Positions 1 through 11,601 of a DNA stretch of 64,000 nucleotides are shown here, piece by piece; within the stretch, counting starts at the first letter, position 1, and each line of letters begins with the position of its first letter. Both the position numbers and the translations under genes were made by a program. Below the pieces are notes generated by a model, which was not told the DNA's origin, made no database searches, and saw only the letters and a program-made list of their open reading frames with translations. This DNA is from Hermodice carunculata (Eukaryota; Annelida; Polychaeta; Eunicida; Amphinomidae): NCBI GenBank assembly GCA_964020975.1, contig OZ026615.1, forward strand, positions 26,881,139-26,945,138, read 5' to 3'.

Positions 1-1570
1 ATGCCACACATTATAACCTCCTGCCTTGATTATCATCAGATCTGAATTTGGTGCAGATAAAGATACCAATTTAATTTCCCTATTAAGACCTTTCTGTAAT
101 AAGACCATTTCCTATAACAATCCCCTTTTAGCACTCTCAGTTTTGTTTTTATTTCATATTTTACTTTCCAAATCACTACCACTCCCCTATTAAGACCTAT
201 GGTTGTGAGTCCCATGGGTGGTCATAATACAGAGAACTCACTCTACATCTGTTATTCTCCTTGTTGATTAAGAGATTTATTTACTATCACATTCATTAAC
301 TTTCATGATTAATTGTTTCTGTTTGAAGTTGGTAGGGTGACGCACACTCTCCGATCATGTTTCACATCCATGTAGGAAGAATTGCACTGATCTACATGAA
401 CATTGATTTGTGACATTATGTAACTTACATTTATTCATTCATGTACTAATTAAATGGCTAAAAGATATTTGAACCAACATTATTAACTTGTATCATACGC
501 ATTCAAATATTTTTGTTTGTTGTGCGCTTTAATGTCAGTGCAAATTATCCTGTGACAGCAGTGCCAGCTGCCCAAGTACATGTGGTGGACTTCATAAAAG
601 CACTAGGGTTTCATCAAGAGCACCAATACATGGAGGTTCATTATTCTTCAAGGTACATGAAACTCGAAGACAGATCAGATTTGATTGATTTCTGTATGTT
701 CTGATTCACTGAAAGTGTATGTAACAGATCAAACATTTCCCAAAAATTCCACATCACTTTGAATGTTGATATTTCATTTTACACAAATATGCTTGGAAGT
801 TCCAAATTGGGACTTGAGCAAATTTTGCACTGTTATTAATGTATCTATACTCTTGGAATTATACATTTCTTTCCATATACATGTAACTATACGTTAAACA
901 ACAAAATACTCTCCGGAAAAGCAGCTCACTTAGTCTATGAATCAGTACTTTAATGGTTAAAAACTTCATAACAATGTGCAATACTCCCACGCGAGAATAT
1001 CTTTACAAATATAAATTGTCCATTTTGTACCTACATGTACACGTGCAATGATCAATGTATTCCGTGGGATAAAAATTTAGTACTGATTTATTTGATACTA
1101 GACTATACCCAAAGTGTGGATCACGAGTTCTCCAGAGAGAAATGGGCTGTCTGTTGCTAAAATCTATATAATTCTTCATTTCTACACTCATGCATGCTCT
1201 TTTTCTCATGACATTTACATTTACCATTATCAAAACCTGCACTATAAAAGCATCTACCCACATCTGGAGGTGGGACATTGGACTCTGCTTTTATTTGTAT
1301 TTGTACCAGGATGGATAATGGCAAGAGCCCAGGGCATTCCTTCAATTAGGATATGGTCTTACCAATATTTGAAAGCGTGGGTATGTTTGAATGACCCTTA
1401 AATAAGCCCTGTGCCCCATGCAAGATAAATTGCTCTTTGTACTTGCAAAGCTGCATACATACAATGATGCTTTTTTATATGTGGGAAATGTTCTCCATAT
1501 ATATTTGTTCATTAGTGTGAAAAAATTCCAACATATACTGTACAATACATGTATGTGGCCAGAATAAGAG
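1..1570. other. Unassigned AT-rich DNA
   Basis: I see no gene or repeat that I can name here. A 63-codon open frame at 513-704 (+) has no recognisable domain, and its first methionine is not preceded by anything that marks a start. It could be a stray exon or chance. Several TACATGTA words occur, as elsewhere in the window. Confidence 0.5.
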
Positions 1571-1572
1571 TA

Positions 1573-1728
1573 CAGTGGTACCTGCTGTATGCAATCCCCT
1601 CGAGCAGCACTAGGCTCAGACATAGGAATCATTTTCTATGTAAAATTTTCCTGCGGTGACAGGTCACCTGCTGTAGGTGGCCACTTTTTCCTAGCAGACG
1701 GGGTGGCCATCTACATCAGGTACCACTG
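1573..1728. mobile_element. CAGTG-type MITE, copy 1
   Basis: A 156-bp non-coding element begins CAGTGGTACCTG and ends CAGGTACCACTG, so the two ends are perfect inverted repeats over 12 bases. TA lies directly outside each end (1571-1572 and 1729-1730), as expected for a TA target duplication of the Tc1/mariner type. No coding sequence is present. Related copies with the same CAGTG ends and TA flanks lie at 45349-45527 and 46008-46191. The superfamily is inferred from the TA flank alone. Confidence 0.75.
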
Positions 1729-1747
1729 TAGTTCATTTACATGTAGT

Positions 1748-1995
1748 TTAACTCTTTCAGTGCCACATTTTGGACTGAGTCAATTGCTTTCCTTGGCATG
1801 TTAAGCCCAAAGCATGCCAAAGAAAGCTGTTGACCTTGAATGTTATCTTCTGCTTAACTACAGACATGCCGGTACATGTGCATTTGATTGAATGGTCTTT
1901 TTACAAGGAATATGAAACTGGTATCCTTAGTATAATTCAGGGCATTTCATTTTAAGCAGTTTGACTTTGGTCCCAGCCGGCACTGACAGGGTTAA
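1748..1995. mobile_element. TTAA-flanked MITE family M, copy M1
   Basis: The ends are TTAA-CTCTTTCAGTGCC and GGCACTGACAGGG-TTAA, an imperfect inverted repeat of about 13 bp with TTAA on both sides. Inside is an imperfect hairpin whose arms contain GCTTTCCTTGGCATG and CATGCCAAAGAAAGC. TTAA target sites are known for piggyBac and Kolobok transposons, but no transposase is seen, so assignment is only by target site. Other M copies lie at about 37770, 43492, 46956, 49225, 51346 and 63690. Confidence 0.72.
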
Positions 1996-3053
1996 CAAAT
2001 ATCTGTGGGCAAAGATACTGTACATGTACATCACGTACTGGCCTATATGAACTTACATTGGCCATGGGATTACAACATGGCTACAATATCACATACATGA
2101 CTTTGTGCACACAAAAGTATAGAGAATCTGAACTTGAGATTTTCAGCAGAGCTATTCAGCATCAATTACTTGCAAAAATTCTTCAGAAACCACACCTGAG
2201 GGCTTTAATACAATGACCTTGTACATTATGAGGGAGGGATGGCAACGAACAAATAATAATTAAACCTTGAAAACTGAAACATATCTATCCGTCAAAACTC
2301 ATCCTCTGACTGAGCTGAAAGGCTCACAAACGCATGTTCATGTATCATGTGTCTGTCTCATTCTTTTTTAAAAAATGGTCTATATATGCATTGTACATGT
2401 TTATCTCCACTGCATTAAGTGTGTACTATAAAATCAAAACTTTCCTCCTTTCTTAGCCGCAAAAAGTTTTTTCCATTTTGAAAACAAAAAACAAAAGCAA
2501 CCTGCACAGAGTTACCGGTATAGAGCCCATACAAGTACATCATGTAGACAGACATTCATTGGTACTTGTTTGATCAAAATATATGACCTAGTGGCCTAGT
2601 ATTATAAAATGATCAGCATTTTAGGGCTAGCATACGTGTCCATGTATGCTCATGTTCAATTTCATGACAAAATATTGATGCACAAGGAAATTATACCTCA
2701 GAGATTAATATTGCAAGACCATGCCACTGAGACCCAGATACATGTACTTGACTGTGTAACCTAATTCCCATCCATGGCACACATACATATTTTAGTCTTG
2801 ACATCTTGCTGTCTGATGTTTTGTGAAACAGTCAAGGGAGAAAGAAATTAAAGCTAAGTGATAACTACATGAATTTATTACTCTGATAGTGACATTTGAC
2901 CTTCTGACCTACTTTTTGAACATGAAACGCCCATGGGTTTTGATGCATGAAACTACATGTAAGTCAATTAAACTTCAAAGTATTTGTCTGCAAAGATGCA
3001 CAAGCATACCCATACCCGTATAACTACCATGTAACACACTGTACATGTATATA
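1996..3053. other. Unassigned DNA
   Basis: No gene or complete repeat is recognised. The stretch is AT-rich and carries several TACATGTA words. The open frames are short and overlap on both strands. Confidence 0.5.
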
Positions 3054-3379
3054 TACTCCTGGCCAAACAAACAGGCACCCCCTTCCATTCCTTTCATCAA
3101 TATTGGGTACGTGTAAGTGGAAGGATGGGGGGGGGGGGGAGGGGCATTTTACTCTGCAAGTGCTTTTGTTCCTCCTTTGAGAGGATGCAGTGGTCCTGAA
3201 AAGGACCTTTTTATTTGTTTGATGGCTGCACACATCAGCAATGGGTGAGACCACCATGCTGCTTCTGCAAGCAAGTCTGGACCCTCTTTGTCATTCTCTT
3301 GAGAAGTGAGCTTGGCTATCTCGGCCCGGGGAATTTGGTTGCACTGATCTGAACCATTGTGACAGTTGGTCTAAGGTGG

Positions 3380-4330
3380 CTGCAGATTCACTGCACTCAT
3401 CCCTGACTTGATGGCCAAGCACATCGCATAAATGTTCACTGGGGGACAGGTCAGGAGATCAGGCTGGCCATGGCAGCATTTGGATGTTGCTGGAGATATT
3501 GCATGCTGACTTATTGCGCAGCATGTGGACATGCACTGTCTTTCTGGAACAGTAACCCAGGATGTTGCTGGAACCATTCGGTGACTATAGGCAGGATCTC
3601 ATCCACATAGTACTGGGCTGTTAGGGCTTATTACCTGATGATTGTTGCTCTTCTGTCACCATGACCTTCCCCCCCCCCCCATTATGATGGTGCCTCCTCC
3701 ATAGCAGTCCTGTTCCACTATGTATCCATCCACAAATCTCTCTGTAGGCATATGTCTAACCTGTATTTTTTCATTATGGCAATTGAAGCAAAATCATGAC
3801 TTATCCGACCACATCACATATTAGCACCCATTTACTGATCTCTGGTTCTATCAGCACAGCTAGGGCTAGAATTTTGGCGAGAATCCAAGAATCCATTCGC
3901 GTAAAAATTCACCTAAACTTGTCTTTCTTTAAAAAGAAAATTAATTGACAAAAATCCAAATAAATTCTCGCAAAATTTTGACAAATTCTGGCCCTGTAGA
4001 ATATTTCTGATACCACTGTATCCATACAGCGCAGGACAAAGAGGGGTGTGGATGGCAGGGTGGTATGACCTCAGGTTGGCCGACACTAGTCTCCTGTTGA
4101 TTGTATGCCATGATGCTGCAATGTTTACGTTGCTGGCTTGCATGGTGGCACTGCTGATGAAACCTCTCTGCTGAAAGGAACCTGTGTCTCTTCATGTACA
4201 TGTACTTCACCAGGTAATAACGGTTGTCCCTCACATCTGACAGTCTTGGTCTTCTTTGAAATGGTCCCACCACGTCTGTTCAGCTGACCTCGAGCACCCC
4301 ATTCTCATGGAAACCTCACATCTGGAAAGA
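3380..4330 (-). pseudogene. Tc1-like transposase pseudogene
   Basis: This is the coding part of the surrounding transposon. The residues that can be placed include the second catalytic aspartate (QKDSACPH). The third acidic residue would be the E of the EH-DVLG box. The N-terminal DNA-binding half lies at higher coordinates and is separated from the catalytic half by the MITE insertion. No frame is open for more than about 110 codons, while an intact Tc1 transposase has roughly 340 residues. The protein would have cut and pasted the element by binding its terminal repeats. Confidence 0.85.
3861..3996. mobile_element. 136-bp palindromic MITE, copy 1
   Basis: The ends are (C)AGGGCTAGAATTTTGG and an inverted AAATTCTGGCCCTG, and the interior is also largely self-complementary. 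A second copy of exactly the same length, in the opposite orientation, lies at 55562-55697. This copy interrupts the Tc1-like transposase remnant, so it inserted after that element. No coding capacity. The superfamily is unknown. Confidence 0.82.
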
Positions 4331-4824
4331 CCAGCCTCCAACATGCCAATTGCAATGATTCTGCCTCTGTTGAATTTAATTTAAAGAGCTGTGGGTAACC
4401 CGAATACTGCTGCATTATGGATGCATATTGATCCCTGTGTTGTCAGTGTCCGCTTATGAAGTCCACAGGCACCCCAATATCAGGCACACTTTTTCAACAT
4501 GACTGTTATGTTATCTCCAGGACATTTTGTTTTTGTGTGACCACTCAGGCATACTCTTAACTATCATGTACATGTTACATAACATTTTGATCACGTGACA
4601 CTCTATTTTCTGCACAAACTAATATTTAGAGCAGTCCATGTTAAACAAAAGGGGGTGCCTGCTTTTTTTGGCCAGGAGTATATTGATCTGATATGAATGG
4701 CATCAGGTCCATCCCACAGAGGTATACCTGAGGCACATCCAAAAGTTTAAAGATAATCCAGCTTTTAGAATCGGGGGAGTCAAAAATTATAAAAAATTAT
4801 AAAAAATTATAAAACAATATAAAA

Positions 4825-5270
4825 CGAGAAAAGATGATTTGCTGCACAGCAAATCAGAGTGTGTGTCTTCAAAGCATATTGGTATGGCAATATGCAACTA
4901 GTCCACAACACAGGAGTAGAAGTTGGAATGGCATCTCTATCTTTTATAGCTTTGAAGTTATTCAAGATTTAAAATTGTTAATGGTGCTACTTAGCATAAT
5001 TTAAATTGCTACAACTTTTGTTTTTAATTCATTAGGTGTGCAATGGTCAACAACCCCCTGATAGAAGTTGGAATGACATCTATATCTGTAACAATTTTAA
5101 AGATACATGTATTCAAGATTGAAAATTTTGAACACTGCTAATTAGCATAATTTAAATTGCACAACTTTTGTTTTAAACTTATTAGATGCACAATGGTCAA
5201 TAACCCTCTCGTAGAAGTTGGAATGACATCTCTATCTATTATACTTTTGAAGATTTTCAAGATTTAAAAA
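4825..5270 (-). mobile_element. HL-C Helitron-like element, copy C1 (partial)
   Basis: Read on the minus strand, the 3' end is a hairpin with arms GATTTGCT and AGCAAATC, then a short spacer, then CTCG followed by T. That is one base from the CTAG-T end of copy C2. Next to the hairpin is GTGTGTGT, half of the subterminal inverted repeat. The body is about two and a half tandem units of roughly 150 bp starting with AGAAGTTGGAATG. The other end is missing; the sequence runs into HL-E-like DNA near 5270. Confidence 0.7.
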
Positions 5271-5860
5271 AAAGAATTGATTTTAAAACACTTGACCATG
5301 TGGTTTCAGCAAAAAAGATCATAAAATTCTGCCTCCCCCACCCCAAATGTGCATACAATGATAGAATAAAAATACAAACCATTGGACATGACCTTTTGCA
5401 TACACTTTGAAGAGATCCATCAGAAGTACATCCCCAACAAGCGTGAAGTGAATCTGGTCTATGATTTTGTAGAAAACTACATTAAAATGCATGTACATGT
5501 ACTGATCACTAAAGTTAACCTTGCAAACATACATGTATTTTCTCATCAATCATAAAATAATTTCAAAAGTTTAATGAAAATGAGGAAGTGGCAGCACCAC
5601 CACCTTGTAAAGAGAATTTTTTTGAAATTTTCCTCAAAATAAAACAAAATTCTTTAAAAATATATTTTAGAAAAATATTGGTGCATGACTGACCCAGCTC
5701 TGGTGTAAGTACATTCCAAAACCAGGTCTGAAAAGGATTCAACAACAGTTTGTAGGAGGTACAAATATGTAGTTATGATAAACGGACAGACGAACTGACA
5801 ACAGATTATGACAAGATGGAAAGCTCACAAAATGAGACGTAAGCTGATTTGAAAATTATT
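5271..5860 (-). mobile_element. HL-E family fragment
   Basis: Phrases shared with the other HL-E copies are visible, such as GTACATCCCCAACAAG and GAAGTGAATCTGGTC, followed by a stretch ending in a GGACAGACGAACTGAC-like segment that resembles the family's 5' side. Neither terminus is complete. Confidence 0.55.
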
Positions 5861-6565
5861 AGCATTTTATCTTAAACAATATTGCAAACTCAATATGTAT
5901 ACAAATTATGCACAAATAGAATGTATGTATATTTGGTTCCTCCATTTTTATTAATAACTTGTGATGCAGATCTATTGTGTGATATTGATGCTGCCAACGG
6001 TTGGTATCTTGGGATCTATAGGGTACATCATCTGCTCCCAGGCAATTAAGTGAACTGACCGTGAAAGCCCTGGGACTTGTCATTGTAGCTGTCTGGGCTC
6101 TTGCTACATGCACAGCAAGATTTGACTGACACACAACTATGATCAATCCAAGCAATGCAAATCTCCATGCTATTATTATGTCCCATCAATTGGACATGCC
6201 TGGGGGGTACAGGGTGTCAGGGGTATATGGATCTGTGCTGGATGTGTATTGACAAAACCAGCACTGTCAGCATCTTCCAGTTCTTCAATTTTGACCATGC
6301 AGTGGTGCACCCTGGTGGGAAGAATTTTCTCATCAACTGCACAAAGATGGTGTTCATGTACACTGTATTATGGTATTGTGACTTCATGACACAAGATATA
6401 TACCAGAAGTACATGTACGTACTCAGTGGTACTGGGGGCTATATATTTTGGCTATATATTTTCTGCATACACCGGTAGAGCAAAAAGCATACTTACTGTA
6501 AATCTATACACAGTATATTTAACACAAAGAGTATGTGTCTACATAGGCAGTTTATGTCAATAGAA
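5861..6565. other. Unassigned DNA
   Basis: Nothing recognisable. A 107-codon frame on the plus strand at 6155-6478 overlaps opposite-strand frames of similar size and has no motif I recognise, so I do not call it a gene. Confidence 0.45.
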
Positions 6566-6566
6566 A

Positions 6567-8396
6567 TCTAAGGACTGTGACAGTCCTGTGCCCATGCAGC
6601 TGACCTACATGTAGCATGCAGATTGAAGTGGTCCTGTGAACTTCAGAATAACATCAAGCTCACTACCATCACTGTTTGTAAAGCAGTCTTGACTCATATA
6701 GTTCACAAGTCATTTTTAAATGAAAAGTTACAGAATCAACTGTTACGAAGATATATGCCAATATGTCAGTTTGACCTGTCAAGGCCACTCAAGGTCAAAA
6801 TTAACAACAGCACAAGAAACCCCACGGTTACTTTCATGTTGGTGTCTTTGTAACCATGATCCACGAATACTCGAATTTTAGCCACTGTATCAGTTAACCT
6901 TTCAATGTCACTAAAGATCAAAATAAATGACCCAAAAGGAAACCCTATACTGGTACCCCTATTAGTATTAAATCGTAACCAATGATGGGCCAAGTATCCA
7001 ACATTACTGTGATATAAGCCAATATGTCATATTTGCTGCTATCCCTATATAGATTGCACTTTTAACAATGCTCACATTTCTGGTTTGTCTGTTGATAATT
7101 TGCTAAAAATCAGAAAATGACAGCCCTGATATGAACAGACTTGGTGTATATCAACTCAAGGTGTATTTGTACTAAGTTTGAAGAGAAGCCAATGAACAGT
7201 TTAGGAGACAGGTCAAAAATAGTGAAACATACACAAATTGTTAAAGACAGAAAAAAAACAATTGCAGTGCCACCTGTTGAAAATATTACAGCCTGGGGGT
7301 GCCAAGAAGTGTCCCTAAGCAGTTTCAACACAATTGGCCAAACAGTTTTGGAGATTTTTGTATCAGATTATAACAAAAAAGGAATGGAAAAAAAATCATA
7401 GAAAATCTAAAAATCACTGGAGTATGACTATTTAAACAACTTGGTAAACACCTACCCAAGGTACATCCCTGCCAAGTTTGAAGTGCATATGGTTGACAGT
7501 TTTTGAGAAGTCCACAATGTAAATTGCCACTGCAAATGACTTGCATGGTATTCAATAGGAATGTATGCATTCATGTGCAAGTACCCAAACTGAAAAATTT
7601 GTTAAAAATCAGGGGTCCAAAGCATCACCACCTACTGAAAGCTTAATACTCACAGGAAACAATTCCACCAAGCTTCAGAACAATCTAAATAATGCTTTTG
7701 GAGAAGAATCTGGAAATAGCTGACACAGAATAATTCATATTATTTTTTTAAAATCACATCACCACCTGTTGAATGAATACATTAAGGCTAGGAAGTCAAA
7801 AGTGTCCCTATGAAATTTCAAAGCAATTGGTTTGGCAGTTTGGAGAAGATTTTACCCCAAAATGAAGAAGAAAATAAAACATAAACAAAATCTAAAAACC
7901 ACTGCAGCAAAACTACTTTAAAATGTGCATAGACCATCCAAAGTACATCCCCACCAAGTTTAGATTGAATCTGGTTGCTTGCTGGGTTTGGAGAAGTCCA
8001 AAGTGTGAATTCCCACTGCAATCCACATTGACTTACATTGTAATCAATCAGAAGTTATGTATGCATAAACCAACAAATAACCAGACTGAACAATTTGTTA
8101 AACATCAGGCACCTGGGGTATCACCATCCAGTGTACAACTCAGTTTGACTCTTTCACAAGCTACATTTCCACCAAGTTTCAGGTTTTAGAACAGTCTCAG
8201 TGATGGTTTGGAGAAGAAGTCAAGCTTCAACCACCAAAAATTGATTAAAAAATAGAGAAAAGGCTGTGCCACCTCTTGAACAAATTAAGGTCTAGGGGTT
8301 AGGGGTCCCTATCAAATGTCAAAACAATTGGCCATGCAATTTTGAGAAGATTTTCTAAGATCCCCCCCCCCCCAAAAAATCCAAGTAACAAAAAAA
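6567..8396 (-). mobile_element. HL-E tandem-core Helitron-like element, copy E1
   Basis: The left end is the 3' terminus on the minus strand: stem arms AGGACT and AGTCCT, next to the CAGCTGACC subterminal motif shared by all HL-E ends. The body from about 7100 repeats a long unit that includes CCAAGGTACATCC, CCAAGTTTGAAGTG and TTTGGAGAAG. Equivalent points fall near 7437 and 7917, so the unit is about 480-500 bp. At 8397 the sequence is replaced by the 3' end of a second HL-E element (E6). There is no coding potential beyond short chance frames. Confidence 0.68.
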
Positions 8397-10150
8397 CAAG
8401 CAGGCTGTTCACCCAGCCTGCCCTCAGCTGACCTTCAGCTTCAACCCATAATAAGTCCCACTCTGGTCTAGGATGTTGGAGAAGAAGTAAAAAATGAGAG
8501 TTTCTGTTGCAATGTCCATTGACTTACATGTACATGGTAATCAAAAGGAGCACATGTCTTAACCTATAGGTACTCAAATTGAAAAATTCATCAAAAATCA
8601 GGGTATAAAGTATTACCACCTAGTGAATGACTTTGATTAATCCTCCCACAAGCTTTATTTCCACCATGTTTCAGAACAATCTAAGTGACAGTTTCTGAGA
8701 AAAAGTCAAATATAACTTAAAACACAAACATTTATACAAAATAGAAAAAAAGTGAAGCATCACCTGTTGACGTAATTAAGCTGAGGATCCCTGGAAGCAT
8801 CTCTGTGCAATTTGAAAGCAACTAGCCTAGCACTTGCTGAGAAGATTTTTTTTTTTAAGATCAGACAAAAAAAATCATAAAAAATATAAATATCACTGAA
8901 CCATGACCATTTGAACAAACTTGTTAGAGACCCACCTAAGGTACATTCCCACCAACTTGAAGTGAATCCAGTAGATGATTTTGGAGAAGAGAGCTGAAAA
9001 TGTGAATTTCCATTGCAATCCCATTGACTTACATAGCAATCAACAGGAACGCATGCATTAACCAAGAAGTACCCAAATGAATAAAAATGGTTAAAAATCA
9101 GGGATCCAAAGTATCACTACTTAGTGAACAGGTTTGTTTACATGTACCTCTCCCACAAGCTACATATCCACCATGTTTCAGAACAATCTCAGTAACAGTT
9201 TTGGAGAAGTCAAAAATAGCCCTAACACAAAAATCCATAAAAAAAAAGAAAAAATCACAGTACCACTGCTTGAATAAATTAAGCTCTCAGGGTCCCCAGA
9301 AGTACCGTACAATGTCAAAACTAGAAGCTGATCAGTGACCGCAAATCCCTCGGCAAGGACGGATGGACGGTCAGATGGACTGACGGGTAGGTGTCAACTT
9401 GATCCCTCTGGTAGGTCAAAGTTACTTCTGTTTGACCTAATGACAAAGCGTTGGTGCAAATGCAATGAGTAGAGATATCATGGCAAGGCCATTTTTCTTC
9501 AATGCAGCACCGTGACCTAAGTATGTGATCCAGTGACCTAGTTTTCACTAGCTGTCTGAGGCATCCTTCGGACCAACTGTCATAAATAATTGGTGCAGAT
9601 ATAATTAGTAATTTAATATTTGAAGATGTCATGGTATGGCCATTTTTCCTACATGAAGCACTGTGACATAAATTTGTGACCCAGTGACCTAGTTTTCAAT
9701 AGGCATCTAGGGCATTCTTAGGACCAACTGTCATAAATAGTTGATGAAGCTATATTCAATATTTTTTTTAGAAATTGTGTTAACGCTGTTTTTTCTCTAA
9801 TGTGATACTGTGACCTAAAATGAGACCTAGTGACCTACTTTTCAACAGGCATCTGAAGCACTTCAATAACCCTCTTTGATACAAATTTGGTCTCTGTAAG
9901 GTCAGCATTTTTGGAGATATGGTGTTAACAAGACATGGACAAATGGACAGACAGACAGACGCGTAGGTGACAAAAATACCCCTCCAGCCTTATGGGCCGA
10001 GGGGTAACAATTGGCTGAGTGGTTTTGGACAAGATGTCAAATATTTTTCCAAAAATTTAAACCAAAAAATTGTGCAGTATGAAAATTTGCAATGAATACC
10101 ATGTCAGTCTGCATAAGCCATTAAATTGTACTTTGTTCATAAAGTGTGTG
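8397..10150 (-). mobile_element. HL-E element, copy E6, split by HL-F
   Basis: The 3' terminus on the minus strand is a hairpin with arms GCAGGCT and AGCCTGC (8400-8421) followed by CTTG and T. It is preceded by the family motif GGTCAGCTGAG. The body carries HL-E repeat units at about 8405 and 8917. It is interrupted at 9320/10008 by the HL-F element, and the same phrase (GTCAAAACAATTGG in an intact unit near 8318) resumes after it. The 5' end was not found; similarity fades by about 10150. Confidence 0.65.
9321..10007 (-). mobile_element. HL-F Helitron-like element, complete insertion
   Basis: On the minus strand the 3' end is CTAG followed by T, next to the subterminal motif CCTTGCCGAGGG. 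The 5' end begins TACCCCTCGGCC and folds into a stem with arms ACCCCTC and GAGGGGT. The core is three units of about 150 bp, recognisable at 9487, 9638 and 9786 by GCCATTTTTC and CTGTGACCTA-like phrases. The flanks join to give an uninterrupted HL-E unit with no duplicated bases, so the insertion boundaries are well supported. No coding sequence. Confidence 0.8.
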
Positions 10151-10310
10151 AATATCAGACATGCCCCCCAGCCCAAAGATTAGCATATATGAAACTAATA
10201 AACTTTACAACTGCTCACAAAGTGAAGATAAACACTCAACCAATTATCCGTGGAAAGTGAAAGTATATGACTTTGAGATCCAGTATTAAAGGCTGCTGAA
10301 ACATTTTGCC

Positions 10311-10440
10311 TCATTACAGCAATGATGCAATGTGGCTGTTATTGTCTCCATCTTGAAGTCTGATTGCAGCAATGATGCATCATGGCTGCTGTCTCCATTT
10401 TTGAAGTGTTCCATTCACAAAAAAAAAAAAAAAAAAAAAT
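10311..10440 (+). repeat. 50-bp tandem pair and poly-A tract
   Basis: Two tandem units of about 50 bp contain CAGCAATGATGCA, GGCTG and GTCTCCAT. They are followed by a run of about 22 A. It could be the tail of an old retroposed sequence, but no body is recognised. Confidence 0.55.
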
Positions 10441-10465
10441 GATTAAGATATGATCAACAGAGCAA

Positions 10466-11550
10466 TTACCAACCTGTTACATGTCCTTTTTCAGGTTGGT
10501 AAAGAGTCCACTGTAATTGGCTGGCAATCAAGTCACCATCACCAGTATCAGCATACTCTTTCTTGCAACATGCCAACTCCTTCCAAAAAGAGTTCTTTTT
10601 TGTCTGGTCTTGAGGCAGGATGGAATGAGATAGGATCTGTTCACCATTGCTTCTAAGCTGAACCAACCATTGGTAATATAAGGTTTGGGCCACAGAATGG
10701 AAACACATAGCACCACTGGTGTGGCCTGTTCCCCTTTTGTAGAGCTGACAGTGGCACCACTTTTGATGTCCAGTCAGCACATGATATAGGAATTCATGCT
10801 GCCTAAATTGATGGCCTGGCTTCCAGAGCATAGCTATGTTCTGGGTCAACAAACTGCACAAAGTGAGAGAACATGAGTCTGACTGAGCTGCAGGACCAGC
10901 CTCTGCCATTTTGGAGTGTAAATATGTAGAGGCAGACGTTTCAGTGATCTCAATCTCCATTGACTCTGGACACATATCCTGGAGGTTAACACAACTCTGA
11001 CCTGGGAAGCCAATTAGAGCATCCACGCTCATCATTCCCTATGGAACTAAGGGGTGCTCCTCATCTAGCAACCTTTTCATCAGGCAAAGAAAAGACTTGG
11101 CACCTGTGCTACTGCTTCTTCCTATCTGTTCTATGATCTGTTGCTAGACTGTCAAACAGAAGAAACCTTAGCTGCCAGAAACCTGGGATAGGCTCTTGAT
11201 GGCCCACTCACTACACAAAGGTTGGTCAGCTACCACCAACACTACAGTACATGCCTCCTGGAGGCTGTATGAGCACCAGAATCCAAAGACCTATGTAGCC
11301 TGATACACTATTGCTTCCTCTCTTGTCCTGGCTACATGGTGAGGACTATTAGCACATTAAAGGATTGAGGCCTTGGCTTCAGTCTCAAAATTCAAGGACT
11401 CTCAGCCCATATCAAAGTCCAAGGTTTTGACCCATGAAAATGCTCATAGGCATGACTTGGTGCACTAAATGCTGCCATCATACTCTTCAACTCCTCAAGT
11501 TTTTTCTGCATTTATATCTAGCTGAACAGATAGTCCATGCATTCTTGTAT
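10466..11550 (-). pseudogene. Unidentified coding-like remnant
   Basis: The lower-coordinate part is open on the minus strand for 189 codons (10466-11035), the longest frame in the window that is not simple repeat. Base composition is less AT-rich than the neighbours, and protein-like stretches can also be read further right in other frames. Examples are EELKSMMAAFSAPSHAYEHF and TREEAIVYQAT. No conserved domain, catalytic motif or membrane segment is recognised. It may be a decayed gene or a decayed transposable-element frame, and it is not intact. HL-A begins just beyond its right edge. Confidence 0.45.
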
Positions 11551-11601
11551 AATAGACCATACTATGTACAAATGTGGCCCTGACACTAAATCACTTGCCA
11601 A

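Larger units (their letters stand above)
3056..4678 (-). mobile_element. Decayed Tc1-like DNA transposon
   Basis: The element is bounded by TA (3054-3055 and 4679-4680) and inverted repeats that begin CTCCTGGCCAAA and continue through CAGGCACCCCCTT at both ends. On the minus strand the remains of a Tc1-type transposase can be read. The N-terminal half (about 4280 down to 4020) shows a GRPRLSDVRDNRY-like segment. The catalytic half (about 3780 to 3380) contains RFVDGYIVEQDCYGG, then a QKDSACPHAA segment matching the family's QDNARPH box, then WPA-SPDLSP and an EH-DVLG segment typical of the C-terminus. Frames change several times and stops are present, so it is dead. A 136-bp MITE sits at 3861-3996, leaving about 1.49 kb of Tc1 sequence, a normal length for the family. 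G- and C-homopolymers at about 3127 and 3670 may be slippage sites. Confidence 0.92.

Noticed and set aside
513-704. Possible exon of 63 codons
   Set aside because: No domain, no convincing splice sites and no neighbouring exon.
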